Made by a program: the position numbers and the translations under genes
Shown: positions 1 to 7,135 of the stretch, one piece after another
How positions within the stretch are numbered: position 1 is the first letter of the stretch
Layout: each line of letters starts with the position of its first letter
DNA from: Fidelibacterota bacterium
GTDB taxonomy: Bacteria; Marinisomatota; Marinisomatia; Marinisomatales; Marinisomataceae
Direction of reading: 5' to 3'
DNA length: 12,620 bases
NCBI GenBank assembly: GCA_012963075.1
Contig: DTWI01000002.1
Location: 1 to 12,620, forward strand
The notes under the pieces: generated by a model
Seen by the model: the letters and a program-made list of their open reading frames with translations, nothing else
Told to the model about the DNA's origin: nothing
The model's database searches: none

Positions 1-161
1 ATCATTCCAGTAATCATATAGAATGTAGTTGTCTTACCAGCACCATTTGGACCAAGTAATCCAACAATTTCTCCTTGTTTTAGATTAATGTTAACTTCAT
101 CAACAACTGTTTTTCCAGAGAAGCTTTTTTTCAAATTTTCTGTTTTTAATATTTTATTCAT
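1..161 (-). CDS. lptB: LptB, LPS export ABC transporter ATP-binding protein (5' part only)
   Basis: Only the first 53 codons are present; the gene runs off the left edge. LptB is the cytoplasmic ATPase that powers extraction of LPS from the inner membrane by the LptB2FG complex. Visible are the ABC N-terminal strand region, an aromatic residue near position 14 that may stack on adenine, and a Walker A motif GPNGAGKTT at residues 37-45 with Lys43. The following TFYMITGM matches the LptB pattern (TTFYMIVGL) better than other ABC ATPases. The ATG at 161 overlaps the end of lptC by 8 bases (ATGAATAA), implying coupled translation. Signature, Walker B and H-loop motifs lie outside the window. Family assignment rests on the Walker A neighbourhood plus the adjoining lptC; other ABC ATPases cannot be fully excluded from this fragment. 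Confidence 0.88.
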   Translation of the reverse strand, partial: MNKILKTENLKKSFSGKTVVDEVNINLKQGEIVGLLGPNGAGKTTTFYMITGM

Positions 162-678
162 CTCTTATTGAACCTCTTGGTTGATTAATTTTCCATTCCG
201 TTAAATCAATATTCGATTGAAAACCTTTTCCATACAACGTATCCAAATTGCCTGAAATGAATATTAATTCAGAATCTGTAAAAATCTTATCGACTTTATT
301 ATTCCATAACAACGAATCAGTCAATAACTCTTCTCCTTTATCAGCTTTAACTATTACATTTCCAAAAACATTAATTCTATTTTCTTTCTCACTAACAAAA
401 GCATAATCTGATTTAATGGTTGATGCATGGTGATAATTACTATCATATAAATCTACTACAACATTATCAGTCAATTGTAATTCAAGATTATCATCATTTC
501 TTTCAAGTAATTCTGCTGTTACCAATGCTTTTATGTTACCCATCTCTGTCAAAGTAATTTCAACATTTGAAGATAATTGATTGTGAACAGCTTTTTTTTC
601 TTCATTGCTTTCTTTATCGGTACTATAGCAAGATATGAAAAAAAACAAGAGGAAGATTAAGGAATAATTTGAATTCAT
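154..678 (-). CDS. lptC: LptC-like LPS export periplasmic protein, predicted lipoprotein
   Basis: 174 residues. LptC links the inner-membrane LptB2FG complex to the periplasmic LptA bridge. The N-terminus (residues 1-17) is a hydrophobic stretch ending in FISC, so Cys17 is a likely lipidation site; E. coli LptC instead keeps a transmembrane anchor. The n-region has no Lys or Arg, which is unusual. A stop codon only two codons upstream of the ATG fixes this start. Residues about 50-160 are the OstA/LptC beta-jellyroll type, with the pattern '[15 protein letters not shown]' then 'L.TDSLLWN...[13 protein letters not shown]', where alternating derived-state elements (GNV, TDSLLWN, FTD) are typical of the family. 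It overlaps kdsC by 4 bases (ATGA) and lptB by 8. No lptA lies between lptC and lptB. The family call is from pattern and context; sequence conservation in LptC is low. Confidence 0.85.
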   Translation of the reverse strand: MNSNYSLIFLLFFFISCYSTDKESNEEKKAVHNQLSSNVEITLTEMGNIKALVTAELLERNDDNLELQLTDNVVVDLYDSNYHHASTIKSDYAFVSEKENRINVFGNVIVKADKGEELLTDSLLWNNKVDKIFTDSELIFISGNLDTLYGKGFQSNIDLTEWKINQPRGSIRDE

Positions 679-1217
679 CGTAAATCAGAAAGCAATTTAT
701 TAATTGAACCATCAAAATCACCCCTTGATTCAATAAGTAAATCAATAACTTCTCTTACTGCGCCTTCTCCACCAGCTTTTGTTGTAGTATAATGAGTATG
801 TTTTATAACATAATCTGGTGCATTTGGAACTGAGATTGCTAGACCAACTTTTTTAAAGATTGGTATATCTATAATATCATCTCCTATAAAACAAATCTCA
901 TGATCTTCCAGATTGTATTCTTTTTTAAGATCATTATATGATTCGATTTTTGCAATAATTCCATTATAGATTTTATCAATCTTTAATTTATTAGCACGAT
1001 GAGCAGTTGTAGCACATTCTCTTCCCGTAATCCAAGCAGTTTTGATATTGAAACCTAATCTATTTAACATATGGAATCCCACACCATCTAAAACACTAAA
1101 ATTTTTTGCTTCTTCTCCATTGGTCATGTAAATGAGTTTTCCATCAGTTAAAACACCATCAACATCACAAATAAGTAATTTAATTGGTTGCAATTTTTCT
1201 TTTAAAACATTATCCAT
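675..1217 (-). CDS. kdsC: KdsC, 3-deoxy-D-manno-octulosonate 8-phosphate phosphatase
   Basis: 180 residues, the usual KdsC length. A cytoplasmic HAD-superfamily enzyme that removes phosphate from Kdo-8-phosphate to give Kdo, the step after KdsA. HAD motif I is DVDGVLTDG at 18-26, with nucleophile Asp18 and acid/base Asp20; motif II is Thr64 in ITGRE; motif III is Lys90; motif IV is GDDIID at 112-117. There is no cap domain, as expected for this tetrameric C0 phosphatase. The C-terminal substrate loop reads GGEGAVRE (149-156) where E. coli KdsC has GGRGAVRE, so one Arg is replaced by Glu. The ATG overlaps the kdsA stop by 8 bases (ATGGATAA) and the end overlaps lptC by 4. The kdsC-lptC order matches the classical E. 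coli kdsD-kdsC-lptC-lptA-lptB cluster, but kdsD is missing here. The related sialic-acid-type phosphatases are the main alternative; kdsA next door favours KdsC. Confidence 0.94.
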   Translation of the reverse strand: MDNVLKEKLQPIKLLICDVDGVLTDGKLIYMTNGEEAKNFSVLDGVGFHMLNRLGFNIKTAWITGRECATTAHRANKLKIDKIYNGIIAKIESYNDLKKEYNLEDHEICFIGDDIIDIPIFKKVGLAISVPNAPDYVIKHTHYTTTKAGGEGAVREVIDLLIESRGDFDGSINKLLSDLR

Positions 1218-2031
1218 TACTTAAATATGTCCTTCTAAACTCTAACATTGAGACCAACAATGGTTCTAATTCTTTTAACGGCCACTGGGTACTTGCATCA
1301 CTCAGTGCATTACCAACATCATCATGAACTTCCATAAAAATTCCATCACAACCTGTTGCTACAGCAGCACGAACCTGTCCTGGAATAAATTCCCTATGTC
1401 CAGATGTTGTATTTTCAAAATTTCCAGGTACTTGTGCACTATGTGTTGCATCATAGATTACTGGAAAATCGAATTCTTGCATTATTTGAATTGCACGCAT
1501 ATCAGAAACCAGGTTATCATAACCAAATGAATTTCCTCGTTCTGTAATTAAAATATTATTATTTCCTGTAGTCAAAATTTTATCAATAATATTTTTTACT
1601 TTATAAGGAGATAAGAATTGTCCTTTTTTAACATTAACAACCTTACCAGTATTTGCAGCTGCAAGCAATAAATCTGTTTGCCTACATAAAAAAGCTGGAA
1701 TCTGAAGAATATCAACCACTTCTCCAACAATATTAGCTTGCTCTGGATAGTGAACATCTGTTGTGATAGAGATTTTCAATGTATCTTTAACTTCTTGGAG
1801 TATTTTTAGTCCTTCATCCAGACCATGTCCTCTAAATGATTCAATTGATGTTCTATTAGCTTTATCAAATGATGTCTTAAAGACAAAAGGAATATTGAGT
1901 TTATCTGTAACTGATAAAATTCCTTCAGCCATTTTTAAAACATGATCTCTACTCTCAATAACACAAGGACCACCAATGAAAGGAAGTTCATCGTTACCAA
2001 AAATAATATTATTGCACTTAACTTTATTCAT
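1210..2031 (-). CDS. kdsA: KdsA, Kdo-8-phosphate synthase, metal-dependent (class II) type
   Basis: 273 residues from the ATG at 2031; an in-frame GTG two codons earlier (2037) is possible, but the ATG recreates the 8-base ATGAATAA overlap seen at other junctions. The enzyme condenses arabinose-5-phosphate with phosphoenolpyruvate in the cytoplasm. Family motifs, numbered from the ATG, are GGPCVIES at 20-27, FKTSFDKANRTS at 51-62, QIPAFLCRQTD at 110-120, and DATHSAQVPG at 194-203. Four metal ligands known from the Aquifex enzyme are all present: Cys23 (GPC), His197 (ATHS), Glu234 (FMEVH) and Asp245 (LSDAST). The metal-independent E. coli type has Asn where Cys23 sits, so this is the metal-dependent class. 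It lies between pyrG and kdsC and overlaps both by 8 bases. Identification is secure; metal dependence is inferred from those residues. Confidence 0.97.
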   Translation of the reverse strand: MNKVKCNNIIFGNDELPFIGGPCVIESRDHVLKMAEGILSVTDKLNIPFVFKTSFDKANRTSIESFRGHGLDEGLKILQEVKDTLKISITTDVHYPEQANIVGEVVDILQIPAFLCRQTDLLLAAANTGKVVNVKKGQFLSPYKVKNIIDKILTTGNNNILITERGNSFGYDNLVSDMRAIQIMQEFDFPVIYDATHSAQVPGNFENTTSGHREFIPGQVRAAVATGCDGIFMEVHDDVGNALSDASTQWPLKELEPLLVSMLEFRRTYLSNG

Positions 2032-3646
2032 TTTCACTTATACTATATTTTAATGATGCCTTCACAAATCCATAAAACAGCGGATGTGCTTTATCAAGTC
2101 TACTTTTTAATTCAGGATGAAATTGACAACCAACAAACCAAGGATGATTAGACAATTCAATTGTTTCTACCACACCCAAATCATTATTCATTCCCGAAAA
2201 AGTTAACCCTTTTGATTGCATTTGTTTAACATATTTATTATTTACTTCCCATCGATGACGATGACGTTCATGAATAATATTTTTTTTGTAAATCTTAGAT
2301 ACCTTTGTTTTTGGTGCAATATCACATTTATATGATCCCAAACGCATAGTACCGCCTTTAATCTTAATAGCTTTTTGAGATTCCATAATTTCAATCACGG
2401 GATGTTTAGACTTAGGATTAAATTCAGTACTATTAGCATCTTTTAAATTACAAACATGTCTAGCGAAATCAATCACAGCACATTGTAATCCCAAACAAAT
2501 GCCCAAAAATGGAATATTATTCTCTCTCGCAAATTTTGAGGTTAGAATCTTACCTTCAGCTCCTCTTAATCCAAACCCTCCAGGAATTAAAATACCATCA
2601 ATATTTTTAAAAGCTTTTTTTGCATGATTATCATTATGGATTTTTTCAGTATTAATCCATAATACGTCTACTTTGGTATTATTTTCAACTCCTGCATGTA
2701 CAAATGATTCTAATATACTCTTATAAGCATCATGCAATTCTGTATACTTACCACACATAGCAATACGAACAGTATGAGCTGGATTTTTGTATATATTCAT
2801 AAAGTTTTCAAGTTTTCCAACTGATGGTTTATTTTTCAATTGAAGTCTTTTGCAAATCATTTTAGTAATGTTTTGTTTTTCAAAAAGCAATGGAACTTCA
2901 TAGATGCTAGATACATCTCTATTCTCAATCACATGTGATGGTTTTACATTGCAGAAAAGAGCTAATTTCTCTTTAATTGGCTTAGTTACCTTACGTGATG
3001 TTCTACAAAATATAAAATCAGGAGAGAGTCCAATTTCTCTCAATTTCATTACTGAATGTTGAGTAGGTTTTGTTTTTATTTCTCCACTAGAAAAGATATG
3101 TGGAAGTAATGTAAGATGTACGATTAAAGAATTAAAATATCCAACATCGAGCGATAACTGACGAATTGCTTCAAGAAATGGCAAGCTTTCTATGTCGCCC
3201 ACCGTACCACCAACTTCGCAAATTACTATATCATATTTATTACTTTCTGATAATTGATAAATACGATTTTTAATTTCGTCTGTCACATGTGGGATAACCT
3301 GAACTGTCTCACCTAAATACTCTCCTAGACGTTCCTTTTCTAATACAGTACTATATACTTGTCCGGCGGTAGCATTATTATCTTTAGACATATTTTCATC
3401 AATGAATCTTTCATAATGCCCTAAATCTAAATCTGTTTCGGAACCATCATCTAATACAAAAACTTCTCCATGTTGATATGGATTCATTGTACCAGGATCA
3501 ACATTAAGGTAAGGATCTAATTTAAGAATATTGACTCTCAAGCCTGCGCTTTTTAGCAAATATCCAATTGAAGAAGCAGAGATACCTTTCCCAAGGCCAG
3601 ACATTACTCCACCCAGTACAAATATAAATTTTGTTTTAGACTTCAT
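2024..3646 (-). CDS. pyrG: PyrG, CTP synthase
   Basis: 540 residues, full length. It makes CTP from UTP, ATP and glutamine in the cytoplasm. The N-terminal amidoligase domain (about 1-270) has a P-loop GGVMSGLGKG at 12-21 with Lys20, the run LDPYLNVDPGTMNPYQHGEV at 43-62, CEVGGTVGDIES at 143-154 and KTKPTQHS at 191-198. The C-terminal class I glutamine amidotransferase domain (about 295-530) has the oxyanion region PGGFG (355-359), nucleophile Cys384 in GICLG, and His510/Glu512 in QFHPE completing the triad. ERHRHRWEVN at 460-469 is also a family hallmark. All catalytic residues are present. It starts inside the last codons of kdsB (11-base overlap) and ends inside the start of kdsA. Since KdsB consumes CTP, its place in the Kdo cluster suggests coordinated supply; kdsB and pyrG are also adjacent in Chlamydia, from memory. 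Confidence 0.98.
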   Translation of the reverse strand: MKSKTKFIFVLGGVMSGLGKGISASSIGYLLKSAGLRVNILKLDPYLNVDPGTMNPYQHGEVFVLDDGSETDLDLGHYERFIDENMSKDNNATAGQVYSTVLEKERLGEYLGETVQVIPHVTDEIKNRIYQLSESNKYDIVICEVGGTVGDIESLPFLEAIRQLSLDVGYFNSLIVHLTLLPHIFSSGEIKTKPTQHSVMKLREIGLSPDFIFCRTSRKVTKPIKEKLALFCNVKPSHVIENRDVSSIYEVPLLFEKQNITKMICKRLQLKNKPSVGKLENFMNIYKNPAHTVRIAMCGKYTELHDAYKSILESFVHAGVENNTKVDVLWINTEKIHNDNHAKKAFKNIDGILIPGGFGLRGAEGKILTSKFARENNIPFLGICLGLQCAVIDFARHVCNLKDANSTEFNPKSKHPVIEIMESQKAIKIKGGTMRLGSYKCDIAPKTKVSKIYKKNIIHERHRHRWEVNNKYVKQMQSKGLTFSGMNNDLGVVETIELSNHPWFVGCQFHPELKSRLDKAHPLFYGFVKASLKYSISENE

Positions 3647-4322
3647 AATATTTTAAATCATCCTTTATATCGATACTTCTATGCTGGAAATTAGTAATTA
3701 ATATTTTAATTGCAATATTATTATCAAGCGCTCTTAATTGTTCTAGTTTAAATTTTTTCTCATTATCAGTTTGATCTAGATTGGTAAATTTTTTCAATAT
3801 TTCACTACGATATGCATAGATACCAATATGACGAAAATATTGTTGGTCTTGTAAAGCAATATCTCTTTCAAAATTAAGAGCATAATTATTATCATCTAAA
3901 CATACTTTTACAACATTAGGGTTGATTAAATCATCACTGGTTAAATCAGTTGAAGCTACCGAAGCCATCTCTACTGATGGATCATTAAACAATAAAATAA
4001 GGCTATCAATAATATTAGGGTCAATTTTTGGTTCATCCCCTTGAATATTTACAACAATATTAGGATTAATTTTTTCAGATACTTCTGCAACCCTATCTGT
4101 GCCAGATTTATGTTCTGAAGAGGTAAACATAGTATCACAAGAATTATTTATATGTGACTTGGTTTCTTCTGAATCAATTGCAATAATTAATTTATCAAGA
4201 TATTTTGATTCTTTTGCATTATCGTATACATGTTCAATAATAGCTTTTCCGTTCAGGGGGTAAATAATCTTTCTTGGAAATCTTTTGGAATTTAGTCGAC
4301 CAGGAATAACACCTAGATTCAC
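3636..4322 (-). CDS. kdsB: KdsB-like CMP-Kdo synthetase (3-deoxy-manno-octulosonate cytidylyltransferase), divergent
   Basis: 228 residues, shorter than the usual 245-255. The family transfers CMP from CTP to Kdo, giving the activated sugar for lipid A-core synthesis in the cytoplasm. Visible are the nucleotide-binding start IPGRLNSKRFPRK (6-18; usually IPAR..STRLPGK), SGTDRVAE at 73-80, the Mg-binding GDEP at 95-98, HIGIYAYR at 165-172 and LEQLRALD at 193-200. Two family segments differ: the loop corresponding to 'FSR..IPW.RD' is shortened, and the normally strict GVDTPEDL near the end reads SIDIKDDL (216-223), keeping the metal-binding Asp218. The start is GTG, supported by AAAGGA six bases upstream and a GTGA overlap with gatC. 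The neighbours kdsA, kdsC and pyrG support Kdo, but a modified octulosonate substrate is possible. Confidence 0.88.
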   Translation of the reverse strand: MNLGVIPGRLNSKRFPRKIIYPLNGKAIIEHVYDNAKESKYLDKLIIAIDSEETKSHINNSCDTMFTSSEHKSGTDRVAEVSEKINPNIVVNIQGDEPKIDPNIIDSLILLFNDPSVEMASVASTDLTSDDLINPNVVKVCLDDNNYALNFERDIALQDQQYFRHIGIYAYRSEILKKFTNLDQTDNEKKFKLEQLRALDNNIAIKILITNFQHRSIDIKDDLKYYEV

Positions 4323-4630
4323 TGACTATCCTTTTTAACCACTAAAGGAATTTCGATATAATCCCCCTTTGATTTTGGGCTGTTTTCTATAACCTTTTCT
4401 TTGGGGATTGATTCTTCTATAACATCTTCTCTTAATACACTATGCGTATCATGAACATTCACCAATTCTTCTACATTAGATGTATCAATCTCATTCAACA
4501 AATCCATATAATCTAAAATATTATTCATATCTTTAGTGTGGGTTTTTAATTCTGCTTCAGAAAGAGAAAGTTTGGAAAGTTTGGCTATTTTATTTAATTC
4601 TTTCTTTGTGACTTTCTTTGTTTTTGACAT
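4319..4630 (-). CDS. gatC: GatC, aspartyl/glutamyl-tRNA amidotransferase subunit C
   Basis: 103 residues, normal for GatC. It is the small stabilising subunit of GatCAB, which converts misacylated Glu-tRNA(Gln) or Asp-tRNA(Asn) to the correct aminoacyl-tRNA in the cytoplasm. The N-terminal helices contain the family pattern 'IAKLSKLSLSEAEL' (15-28) and 'MNNILDYMDLLNEIDTSNVE' (35-54); then VLREDV (65-70) and a C-terminal 'GDYIEIPLVV' (89-98) that fits between GatA and GatB. No gatA or gatB lies in the window, so this subunit gene is separated from its partners and embedded in an envelope operon. It starts 26 bases after the stop of the upstream permease gene, with no Shine-Dalgarno sequence, and shares GTGA with kdsB downstream. 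Confident by motif order despite the small size. Confidence 0.93.
   Translation of the reverse strand: MSKTKKVTKKELNKIAKLSKLSLSEAELKTHTKDMNNILDYMDLLNEIDTSNVEELVNVHDTHSVLREDVIEESIPKEKVIENSPKSKGDYIEIPLVVKKDSQ
4329..4334 (-). promoter_or_regulatory. Shine-Dalgarno sequence of kdsB
   Basis: AAAGGA on the minus strand, inside the last codons of gatC, six bases before the GTG start of kdsB at 4322. It supports the unusual GTG start, which otherwise depends on the GTGA stop/start overlap with gatC. Confidence 0.65.
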
Positions 4631-4656
4631 AAAAAATATTATTTAAGACAATTTAT

Positions 4657-5922
4657 CTATTCATAACGAATAGAGTCAATAGGATTAAGATTTGCAGCTT
4701 TAATTGCAGGATATAATCCAAAAATTATCCCCATAGACGCACAAATCTGAATGCTATACCATACCCAATTAAACGGAATGACCGGATCTTGTTGTAGAAA
4801 ATATGCTACCACATTTCCAAACAATAAACCTATGATAATACCAGCAATTCCTCCTATTATGGAAATAAGAGTTGCTTCAATTAAAAATTGTAGAAATATA
4901 TCAATTTTTCTTGCACCTAACGCTTTGCGAATACCAATCTCTTTAATACGTTCTGTCAATGAAACTAACATAATATTTGCAATACCAATTCCTGCTACCA
5001 ATAGAGAAATCCCTGCTACTAGACCGATAAACATTTGTAAGTATTTAGTAAAATCACCAAACGTATCCATTAATTGATCATTGGTTGCAATATAGAAATT
5101 ATTTTCTGCTCCCGGTGGTATCTTTCGGATTGCTCTAAAGGCTCCAATTGCCTCATCGGTGGCAGCATCCAAGCCATCCATAGATTCTGCTTCCGCTATA
5201 AGCTGTAAACCTTCACCATAAAAACTTCGACCACGGAAATATTGTAAAAAAGCAGTGATTGGAATTCCAATCATAGAATCCATGCTTTGTCCCAGCATTT
5301 CTCCTTTAGCTTCTAAAAGACCAATAACTGTAAATGGAATATTATCAATTTTTACAATCTGACCTACTGGATCAGAATAAGGAAATAATTCTTCTTTAAT
5401 ATCATAACCAATTACGGCAACACGTGCAGTATTATCTAAATCTTGCTCTCGCAGATTTCTTCCACTAATAAGTTCATACTTATAAAGTTCAAGAACATCT
5501 CCATCGCCACCCCAAAAACTTGATAATCGATTTTTTAATTCATTTTTTCCGGCACTAACTGTTCGGTCACTTGGCTCTTCTGCCATCACTGCTGAAATAT
5601 TAGTTGTAAGCGTTAACACTCGTTTTAACTGTTCATATTCTGACCATGTAATACGAGGCTTATTACGATCATGTCTATCATTAAAACCAAAACTAATTTC
5701 AATGGGATTATCTCTTGTAATATAAAATATATTAGTTTTCATTTCTTCAACCAAACCGGTTGTAGCTCTGTCAAAAGTAGTTAATACGGTCATAATACCA
5801 ATAATAGAAGAAACCCCAACGGTAATACCAAGAAGGGTTAAAAATGTGCGAAGTTTTGTTTGGCGAAAATAAAATAGCACACCTGAAATTGCATCACCTA
5901 AGTAGTTAATTAATCTATTCAT
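4657..5922 (-). CDS. MacB/FtsX-type ABC transporter permease, second of a pair
   Basis: 421 residues from the ATG at 5922; an in-frame ATG at 5934 exists, but 5922 gives the 8-base ATGAATAG overlap with the preceding permease gene. Numbering is from 5922. Layout is that of a MacB membrane subunit: TM1 about 27-47 (FLTLLGITVGVSS), a large periplasmic MacB_PCD domain about 50-290, then three C-terminal helices about 297-321, 344-374 and 386-406. The FtsX coupling region LTERIKEIGIRKALGAR lies at 322-338. It lacks its own ATP-binding domain, unlike E. coli MacB. With the adjacent permease (about 25-30% similar by eye) and the ATPase it should form a heterodimeric transporter working with the MacA-like adaptor and TolC-like channel. 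Substrate unknown; macrolides, peptides, lipids and lipoproteins are all handled by this family. Confidence 0.9.
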   Translation of the reverse strand: MNRLINYLGDAISGVLFYFRQTKLRTFLTLLGITVGVSSIIGIMTVLTTFDRATTGLVEEMKTNIFYITRDNPIEISFGFNDRHDRNKPRITWSEYEQLKRVLTLTTNISAVMAEEPSDRTVSAGKNELKNRLSSFWGGDGDVLELYKYELISGRNLREQDLDNTARVAVIGYDIKEELFPYSDPVGQIVKIDNIPFTVIGLLEAKGEMLGQSMDSMIGIPITAFLQYFRGRSFYGEGLQLIAEAESMDGLDAATDEAIGAFRAIRKIPPGAENNFYIATNDQLMDTFGDFTKYLQMFIGLVAGISLLVAGIGIANIMLVSLTERIKEIGIRKALGARKIDIFLQFLIEATLISIIGGIAGIIIGLLFGNVVAYFLQQDPVIPFNWVWYSIQICASMGIIFGLYPAIKAANLNPIDSIRYE

Positions 5923-7135
5923 GACGTAACGCATCGATTGGGTGAAGATTGGCAGCGGTTCTTGCTGGAAGAATACCAGATGTTATACCGATAAATACAC
6001 AAACCATAAAAGTATAAAAAATTAATAGAAGATCAAATTCAATTGGGAAGGATGTATAAGAAGCTAAAGCAACTGTCATTAATTTGACCAATATAATTCC
6101 TATTACTCCTCCAATAATTGAAATAGCAATTGCTTCACTTAAAAACTGTACCAAAATGTTATTATTTGTTGCGCCCATTGCTTTTCTCAAACCAATTTCT
6201 TTAGTGCGTTCTCGTACAGAAACAAACATCACATTCATAATACCTATTGCAGAAACAACTAAAGATATTCCTGTCACCATAAAAGCCATTCCAGTAATAG
6301 CAATTTTTATACTATCAAACTGACTTTGATATGCATCAGCGGAATTCACAGCAAAATTATCTTCTTGATTAGGTCTTAATTTACGAGCCACCCTCATAAT
6401 CATCCCTACTTCCTCTTTTGCTTTATATAAATTTTCAGGTTCTGTTTTTAATACCAATTCATCAAAACCCCATCTTGTCAAAATACGTTTAAAAGTTGAT
6501 GAAGGCATAATCACTAGATTATCAAGCGTACCTCCTGGAACCATTCCCATTCCTTGTTTTTTTAGTTCGCCAATAATTTCAAAAGTAACACCACCAATTT
6601 TTATTTTTTTTCCTATTGGATCTTTACCATCAAAAAATCCATCTCTTACTGTGCCACCAACAATCACAACCCTTCTTTGTAAATTCCACTCATTTTCGGA
6701 AAAGAATCTTCCATTAGTAACTTCTGTTCCACTTAACATTGCACCATAACTTGGATACACACCATTAACTTGTAACCAAGAAGCTTTATTTTGGTATGAA
6801 GATCTTATCCAAGTAAATTTTTTAATAGATACATCTGTAATATATTGACTATATTGATTGATATAATCGAGATCTTCCTCTTTAATTCTCGGACGATTAC
6901 GATATTTCCACCAATCAAAATTAAATGACCATGGCCATGTTGATACATAAATTTTATCATTTCCATAATAATCCATTGATTTTGCAAATTCTTTATCAAT
7001 GCTAGAAGCACCAGCAGTAACAATACTAACTGTAAAGATACCAATGGTTAATCCAAGAGATGTTAAAGCAACTCGTGTGATGTTTGATCGAATTGCACTA
7101 AGACCGATTAAAATATTTTTAAAAATGTTATTCAT
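5915..7135 (-). CDS. MacB/FtsX-type ABC transporter permease, first of a pair
   Basis: 406 residues. Same architecture as its downstream partner: TM1 about 23-43 ([19 protein letters not shown]), periplasmic MacB_PCD domain about 45-278, then helices about 280-304, 331-359 and 367-387. The coupling segment [16 protein letters not shown] is at 307-322. The periplasmic domain carries an unusually aromatic stretch around 67-78 ([12 protein letters not shown]) not found in the partner. It ends in the family-typical 'HPIDALRHE', whose last codons contain the start of the next gene. Its own ATG overlaps the ATPase gene by 8 bases (ATGAATAA). The two permeases are clearly distinct, so an obligate heterodimer is more likely than two homodimers (inference). 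As in all split MacB systems, the nucleotide-binding domain is a separate protein. Confidence 0.9.
   Translation of the reverse strand: MNNIFKNILIGLSAIRSNITRVALTSLGLTIGIFTVSIVTAGASSIDKEFAKSMDYYGNDKIYVSTWPWSFNFDWWKYRNRPRIKEEDLDYINQYSQYITDVSIKKFTWIRSSYQNKASWLQVNGVYPSYGAMLSGTEVTNGRFFSENEWNLQRRVVIVGGTVRDGFFDGKDPIGKKIKIGGVTFEIIGELKKQGMGMVPGGTLDNLVIMPSSTFKRILTRWGFDELVLKTEPENLYKAKEEVGMIMRVARKLRPNQEDNFAVNSADAYQSQFDSIKIAITGMAFMVTGISLVVSAIGIMNVMFVSVRERTKEIGLRKAMGATNNNILVQFLSEAIAISIIGGVIGIILVKLMTVALASYTSFPIEFDLLLIFYTFMVCVFIGITSGILPARTAANLHPIDALRHE

Noticed and set aside
2031..2037. GTG start of kdsA at 2037
   Set aside because: No Shine-Dalgarno sequence supports it, and the ATG two codons later recreates the repeated ATGAATAA overlap. 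The difference is two residues.
5922..5934. Start of permease 2 at the ATG at 5934
   Set aside because: It would add four residues (MRYV) and give a 20-base overlap. The ATG at 5922 gives the same 8-base geometry as other junctions and a family-like N-terminus, so it was preferred.
6805..7044. 79-codon minus-strand frame inside the first permease gene
   Set aside because: It lies in another frame of a complete FtsX-type gene on the same strand, has no start signal and shows no domain; a shadow.
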